Below, in pieces: positions 59,442-64,000 of a stretch of 64,000 bases of DNA (within the stretch, counting starts at the first letter, position 1; each line of letters starts with the position of its first letter). Both the position numbers and the translations under genes were made by a program. The stretch is from Hydractinia symbiolongicarpus (Eukaryota > Cnidaria > Hydrozoa > Anthoathecata > Hydractiniidae), in the NCBI RefSeq assembly GCF_029227915.1, contig NC_079876.1, positions 26,819,828-26,883,827 of the forward strand. The letters are read 5' to 3'. Under the pieces are notes generated by a model. The model did no database searches, was not told where the DNA came from, and was given only the letters and a program-made list of their open reading frames with translations.

Positions 59442-60059
59442 GTAAGAACTTTGATATTTTTAGACGTTCCGTTTTTATATGTAGGACACTTAAAATTCGT
59501 ATTCTCAAAATGAATTCATTAGAGCTTCAAATTTTTAAAGTTTACCGCGTTTTTTATAAAGAAGCTCGCATATTTTTTTTATTTGCATAATTAATGTGTC
59601 TCCTGGTGCATAACTAATGTGTTTGTCCTAAAATTCAAAATGCTACATAAAGCTGTTAGCTGGCTACAATGTGCTGCCGAAATAGAAAATTCTGGTTTGT
59701 TGAACTAACTGCAAATGTCATAATTTTTACAATTGTTTTCCTTTATATGTGTTTTACTAAGCACAAATGGCTAGCTATAGACGTAGCTAAGTCTCCCCAG
59801 CTTAAGTGTATTTAACTGGGTGTCCTAGCTACTGTTAGCTAGCTAAATGTTATAGCTTCAAGAAGGCTCCGTCCCATAGTTAGCTCTAACCTATAAGTTA
59901 TGTTGTTATTCCTCTTTTTTTAGGTATTTATAGCTACCTTAGTAGTCAAACTTTTCTTCTTTTCTGAACACAAATTATGATGTAGCAAGCTAGCTACAAA
60001 ATCTTTCTTGAACTTTTAGGATAGTGTGACTCATGTTAATGCCCATAGAGTATAGTTTT
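59442..60059. other. Stretch with AGCTAGCT clusters
   Basis: GTTAGCTGGCTA, GGCTAGCTATAG, GTTAGCTAGCTAAATG and GCAAGCTAGCTAC occur between 59656 and 60000. No gene recognised. Confidence 0.4.
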
Positions 60060-61440
60060 TTTCACATTACCTGCAAAGTTTACAAGGGGACCACATGCAA
60101 TATCACAAGTGTAACACATTTTGTAGAATTTAAAGTGTGCGTGTTAAGTCATGCTACGTGTAAAATGCCAAGTTATTCTTACAGGGGTTATTGAAATTAC
60201 ATTAGAAATTTACGTGTGCTTATGACTTTGAGTTAAAAAAAATTTATGAGAGGATGGTATGGTTGTCTGTTTATATTGTTTGTGTTGCAAAATGCTGTTT
60301 TTTTTAAATTTGTGTAAACTTTTGTGGAAATAGACCACATGCAATATATACTGAAAGAACAAATTTTTGTAAAATCGGACTTCACTGTAAGCTGGTGTAT
60401 AAGCTGATGTCTTAAACTATTGTTGGGGAGAACTAACTGTATGTGATGTAATTCTTGCTGGAAGAAAATTCCATGGTTTCACGTTTTTGTTTTTCTTGAG
60501 AATTTTACAAAATTTTGTAGGGATAAATGTTTACTGATGATAAAAAATTATATACTTAATGTTCTGACTGAAACTGTTTTTGTTTTTTACATTTTGTAAT
60601 CTAAACGCGAGGACTGTATGCACTAAAATCACTGATATTTTTTAATTTTGATGTGTTTCATAACCTTTTTGTGGAAGATTAATGGGTAATGGCAATATAC
60701 GACATGCTGAATGAACTTTTTTTTGTTAATTTAGATGTGTTTCTCAAAAACCGATCTGTTTTACATTTTGTGTAAACTTTTGTTTACGAACCGTATACAA
60801 TGTTTCCAAAATAATGATCTTTGTTTATTCAAGTTTATTCTTTGCTCATTAATTTTTTGACATTTAGGTTTAAAATTGTTGGTAAATGGCAGTACGGAAC
60901 TAAAAAGGAAAAATTTTGTGTTCTTAACTGGTTGATTTTTACATTTTCTGTAAATTTTTGTGCGAGAGGATGGTATCCAACCAAAATGACTGGTTTTTCT
61001 AGATTTAAATTTGATGTTTTTGAAACTATGGCTTTTTAATATTTTTGTATAAGCTTTTAAGGGAAAGACAATATTTAAAATGTGTAAGGAACTTATATTT
61101 GTTGATTTGTGCTAACTCTTGCAGGCCTCCTTCTTGACATTTCAGAATAAAATACTGAGGGTTTTCAACATAATCACTTATAAGATGTACATATTTGAGA
61201 TGCGTTATTTCTGATATTGTTATTATCCGTGTTGTGACTGTTAGTGTTGTGACTGTTGGTGTTGTAACTGTCGGTGTTCTTACTGTCGGTTTTGTGAGTA
61301 TTGGTGTTGTGAGTGTCGATGTTGTGAGTGTCGTTGTTGTAACTTTTTATCAACTAGATTTTACACCTTGCAAGCTGTTCTTTTTTATTTTGTGTAAGAT
61401 TTGTGTGGAGGATTTAATGCGATTTGACATTTGACATTTT
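60060..61440. repeat. Diverged array built on TTTTACATTTTGTGTAAACTT
   Basis: Blocks resembling TTTTGTGTAAACTTTTGTGG followed by a GAGGAT/ATGCAA-like part recur near 60069, 60310, 60585, 60660, 60762, 60935, 61040, 61110 and 61388, at roughly 80-240-base spacing and with heavy divergence. No long reading frame is supported. Confidence 0.5.
61231..61343. repeat. 15-bp minisatellite, about 7.5 units
   Basis: Variants of GTTGTGACTGTTGGT repeat every 15 bases. The period keeps a plus frame open (Val-Val-Thr-Val-Ser/Gly), but that frame is a by-product. Confidence 0.85.
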
Positions 61441-61485
61441 GTGTAAGATTTTAAATATTTTTTTTTGTGTATATATATGCACTAC

Positions 61486-62067
61486 TGACGTCAGCAAAAC
61501 ATCTAAAGCAACCTATTTTTCATTAGCCTTTTGCCTAAGTGGATTTTTCCACGGGCCTTATCGACTAGTCTATATAATAATACGCCAGTTCTGTCTGTCT
61601 GTCACTTTTGCAAAGTTGATAAAATTTCTTTGATAAAGTCTATAAAACATCGCCTATAAATTTGTTTTGTAAATTAGCAAACTTTGACGTTAAAGCAATA
61701 TTGACGTCAAAGGAAAGTATATTAAGATTAGTGAAGCTATTGCATTGCACTTTTAAATTTAAGGCTAAATAACTTGGAAGCGGGTGGAAATAACTGACGT
61801 CATCTCCTGTGTGGGTAACTAGGGACTACCTGGGTCCAATTTGGATAGGTTTTCCAAACCTAGGTCAGCGAATCCGTTTCGGAATGGACAGGTTAATGAC
61901 GTCATCAAAAAACCTTTAAACCTTAATATCTCTGCACCCGTTTGTCACAAGTGCACGATCCTATACATTTTCTTGATCAGCGTTTTAAGATCTATACAAT
62001 GTAGGCAACAGGCATACACATTTCTAAAAAAAAGATTTTGTGTTCTGACATGTCTCTGCTGACGTCA
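61486..62067. repeat. Cluster of five TGACGTCA palindromes
   Basis: TGACGTCA occurs at 61486, 61702, 61795, 61897 and 62060, two of them as TGACGTCATCAAAA. The surrounding blocks are parts of a dispersed repeat, so the CRE-like sites come with the repeat. Confidence 0.8.
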
Positions 62068-62165
62068 TCAAAATTTAAATGACGGTTGTTTTTCTCTGTT
62101 ATCCTGGCTAAGTGGATTTTTCCACTGGCCTCCTTATCGACTGTCTATATAGTAATACACCTAGT
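61538..62165 (+). repeat. Direct repeat flanking a 0.55-kb segment
   Basis: CTAAGTGGATTTTTCCACGG, then CTTATCGACTAGTCTATATA at 61537-61580, recurs as CTAAGTGGATTTTTCCACTG, then TATCGACTGTCTATATAGTA at 62108-62156. The same block occurs inverted at 20844-20952. Confidence 0.75.
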
Positions 62166-62231
62166 GTGTGTGTGTGCGCACGGTGATGCCATGTCACACA
62201 AATCACTGGTCACTTTCTTACGACGTGTCGT

Positions 62232-62533
62232 TGTGTGAAAATCAGTGTGTTATTCCCTCTCGCTTTCCCCATCGTAAAATTAATAACAAAAAGAAACGCA
62301 GCAAAATCGACGGAATAAGCAGCAGCGTCCATAACAATGACGTTTTGCCCTTTATCATTCCTTATCATAGAGCGTTTATTCCTGCAAAAAATATTTTCAA
62401 GAAACATTGGTCAATCATTATAAACGACAGAGAACTGCATAAAGTTTTTCCAAACAAACCATTTATTGCATTCACAAGACACAAAAACATCCAGGACCAC
62501 CTTGTCCGGACGAAATTGGGGACTGGTGACTAA
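62232..62533 (+). mobile_element. Penelope-like retroelement fragment
   Basis: The frame ending at 62533 encodes PFIIPYHRAF, then NIFKKHWSIIINDRELHKVF and FIAFTRHKNIQDHLVRTKL. This resembles the connector between the reverse transcriptase and the GIY-YIG endonuclease in Penelope-like elements (pattern K-H-W ... D ... F-x-R-x-x-N-x-x-D-x-L-V-R). Neither the RT palm nor the endonuclease is present here. Its 5' part (62232-62276) recurs inverted at 63853-63897. The family assignment is from memory and tentative. Confidence 0.55.
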
Positions 62534-63453
62534 ATCTCTGGCGGCTGAATCATGCTTGTAATTAGAATATGAGCTTTTTTAGAAGTACGAAGGAAATACC
62601 ATCATTGATATAAACTGTGATTTTTTATAAGCGTAACTTTCTTTATATAAGAGCAACTTTCTTCCCCCATTACCCACTCAGTTATAACATGGAAACTGGA
62701 TATGCACCGTTATAAAACACAACATCACAATACCTTTAATGAAAAGATACTGGGAACTAACTTGTTCCGTCATTTTATGAAGAAGTGTAACGAACAAAGG
62801 TACCGTTTATTCTCAAACACAAAATACAACAATGTCATGACATGAGCACGATATACCAACTCTCTCAAAAAGAAGAGAAATCCATATCACCATAGCAACC
62901 CATTGTACTCATGATATGAAAAAAATATTTACAATTCGTCGAATCTAACAGCATTTAATAACAGTCTGTTACCACAGTCATCCAACAACATAGAGACACG
63001 TAATTATGTGCCTAAATCAAGTTCTAAACGACACTTGACACCTAAACTGTTTTTCAAACCAACTAAAATTCATATTACCATAGCAACATTATGCACCTAT
63101 ATTGTGCCTCAAAATATCAAACAAAAAATATACTGTAGAACAGCCTGTCCTGTTGACGCAAATCTTCAACAAAACGTAACGCATGGACACCTTTAGCCGT
63201 GTCCAACTCTGAAATTAGCCGTACTAAAATCCTAAATTGTGTTTTACTTATAAAAGAGACCTGAGTACAAAGTTTTAACCGGTCTCTTAAATTGATTATA
63301 ACCCATATCGCTATGGCAACAAATAATACTCACATTGCGCTTTTTTGAAAAACACGAACAACAGTCGACAACGGCCCGTTTAAACGGCCCTTCAACCATA
63401 TATGGCTACACATGTCTTATAATCGACCTCTTTACACTCGAGTAGTTGTCGTA
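62534..63453. repeat. Diverged direct repeats carrying CCATAGCAAC (X-box-like) sites
   Basis: CATATCACCATAGCAACCCA (about 62885), CATATTACCATAGCAACATT (about 63072) and CATATCGCTATGGCAACAAA (about 63306) head three loosely similar units about 190-230 bases apart. A perfect GGACAC/GTGTCC hairpin lies at about 63184-63203. No supported gene. Confidence 0.55.
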
Positions 63454-63513
63454 GCAAGACATACATACGCAAGATATACATACGCAAGATATACATACGC
63501 AAGATATACATAC
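63454..63513. repeat. 15-bp tandem repeat, four units
   Basis: GCAAGATATACATAC occurs four times (the first unit has GACATA). It directly precedes the candidate start codon at 63519. Confidence 0.85.
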
Positions 63514-63518
63514 GCATC

Positions 63519-63570
63519 ATGAATCAAAACGATCCTTTGAATTTGTTTCAGTTGCACGACAATAGGAACG
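63519..63570 (+). CDS. Candidate first coding exon
   Basis: ATG 63519 opens MNQNDPLNLFQLHDNRN and ends at a strong donor AACG|GTAAGT. No in-window downstream exon was identified. Weak but tidy start-exon structure. Confidence 0.35.
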
Positions 63571-63598
63571 GTAAGTTGAAAAAAGAAAATTGTTTTTA

Positions 63599-63726
63599 CT
63601 AACTGATGAGAATACCTAAACCAAGGCATGGCCCACTACGAGGAGTTATTGATTAGTCCGTGCTAGGACGGGGCCGAAAACTCCTATGACGGTAGAAATC
63701 AACTGATAATCTCATTATTCAGTTAG
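63599..63726. other. Inverted-repeat-bounded element with hammerhead-like core
   Basis: CTAACTGA at 63599-63606 pairs with TCAGTTAG at 63719-63726. Inside, GTCC (63656-63659) pairs with GGAC (63666-63669) and is followed by CCGAAAAC. GGAGTT (63642-63647) pairs with AACTCC (63679-63684). It recalls a hammerhead core but lacks an exact CTGATGA next to stem II and carries extra bases. Confidence 0.35.
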
Positions 63727-63852
63727 TTTTTTAAAAAGAACGAAACACAAATTGCCAATATCAACACTTATATATTGGTTGATAACCAGAGCAAACTACA
63801 ACAACATGTTCGCTCAAACAAACTTAAACTAAACTAATTTGATTGTTCAATG

Positions 63853-63897
63853 TACGATGGGAAAAGCGAGAGGGAATACCACACTGATTTTCACACA
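63853..63897 (-). repeat. Inverted copy of 62232-62276
   Basis: 43 of 45 bases match the reverse complement of 62232-62276, the 5' part of the Penelope-like frame. Sequence continues to the window end without a recognised gene. Confidence 0.85.
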
Positions 63898-64000
63898 TTT
63901 CAAAGTTGAAAAAAGTTATTTCAAACAATGTTTACTCATCATGAGGTCATTTTTGTGTTCTGGGACGAAGTTGCTTTCTTTTTAAAAAAAAGTATCGAAT

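Noticed and set aside
61195-61434. Val-rich plus frame
   Set aside because: By-product of a 15-bp minisatellite.

Overview
This looks like nuclear DNA from an animal, most likely a cnidarian and perhaps a hydrozoan. The sequence is A+T-rich. Genes are split by short GT-AG introns, there are no bacterial-style operons, and mobile-element debris is dense: PIF/Harbinger, two kinds of LINE, a Penelope-like fragment, tRNA-derived SINEs, microsatellites and foldback repeats. The cnidarian guess rests on protein families and repeat style recalled from memory, so it is an inference.

Layout. 0-4 kb: a rearranged SINE, a deleted PIF/Harbinger transposon with an exact TAA target-site duplication (519-1835), a 63-bp tandem repeat that is open in both strands, and a purine-rich repeat. 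4.6-5.3 kb: an intact single-exon gene of unknown function. 6.7-10.2 kb (minus): a four-exon, 927-residue DDE-transposase-like protein with a C2H2 finger and a SAP domain. 11.4-13.7 kb: LINE and tRNA-like fragments, an orphan exon, and a small element with 27-bp perfect inverted repeats. 13.7-18.2 kb: two head-to-tail damaged copies of a non-LTR retrotransposon that carries reverse transcriptase, a restriction-like endonuclease and a C-terminal ubiquitin-specific protease. 19-22 kb: diverged satellite and unassigned sequence. 22.5-28.2 kb (plus): a nine-exon, 1267-residue intact DDE-like gene. 28.8-32.1 kb: a long TA microsatellite and more fragments of the 13.7-kb retrotransposon. 33.4-47.2 kb: three tandem paralogues of a small secreted precursor (signal peptide, very acidic spacer, Gly/Arg/Tyr/Ser-rich basic tail) sharing one promoter module. 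47-64 kb: repeats, several SINE copies, a decayed APE-type LINE, possible orphan first exons, diverged arrays and a Penelope-like fragment inside an inverted repeat.

How the parts relate. The 6.7-kb and 22.5-kb genes have the same logic although their sequences differ: Asp, Asp followed by a Cys pair, a large helical insert with a PLH motif, then a late Glu. They look like two members of a transposase-derived superfamily. All splice phases close with no internal stop, so both were probably under selection recently. The three secreted-protein genes are the clearest host gene family: same exon phases, same TATA position, same upstream motifs and the same polyadenylation signal placement. The strongest candidates for something undescribed are the retrotransposon with a deubiquitinase domain, the secreted acidic/basic precursor family with its shared promoter, and the pair of multi-exon DDE-like genes. 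Novelty could not be checked here.
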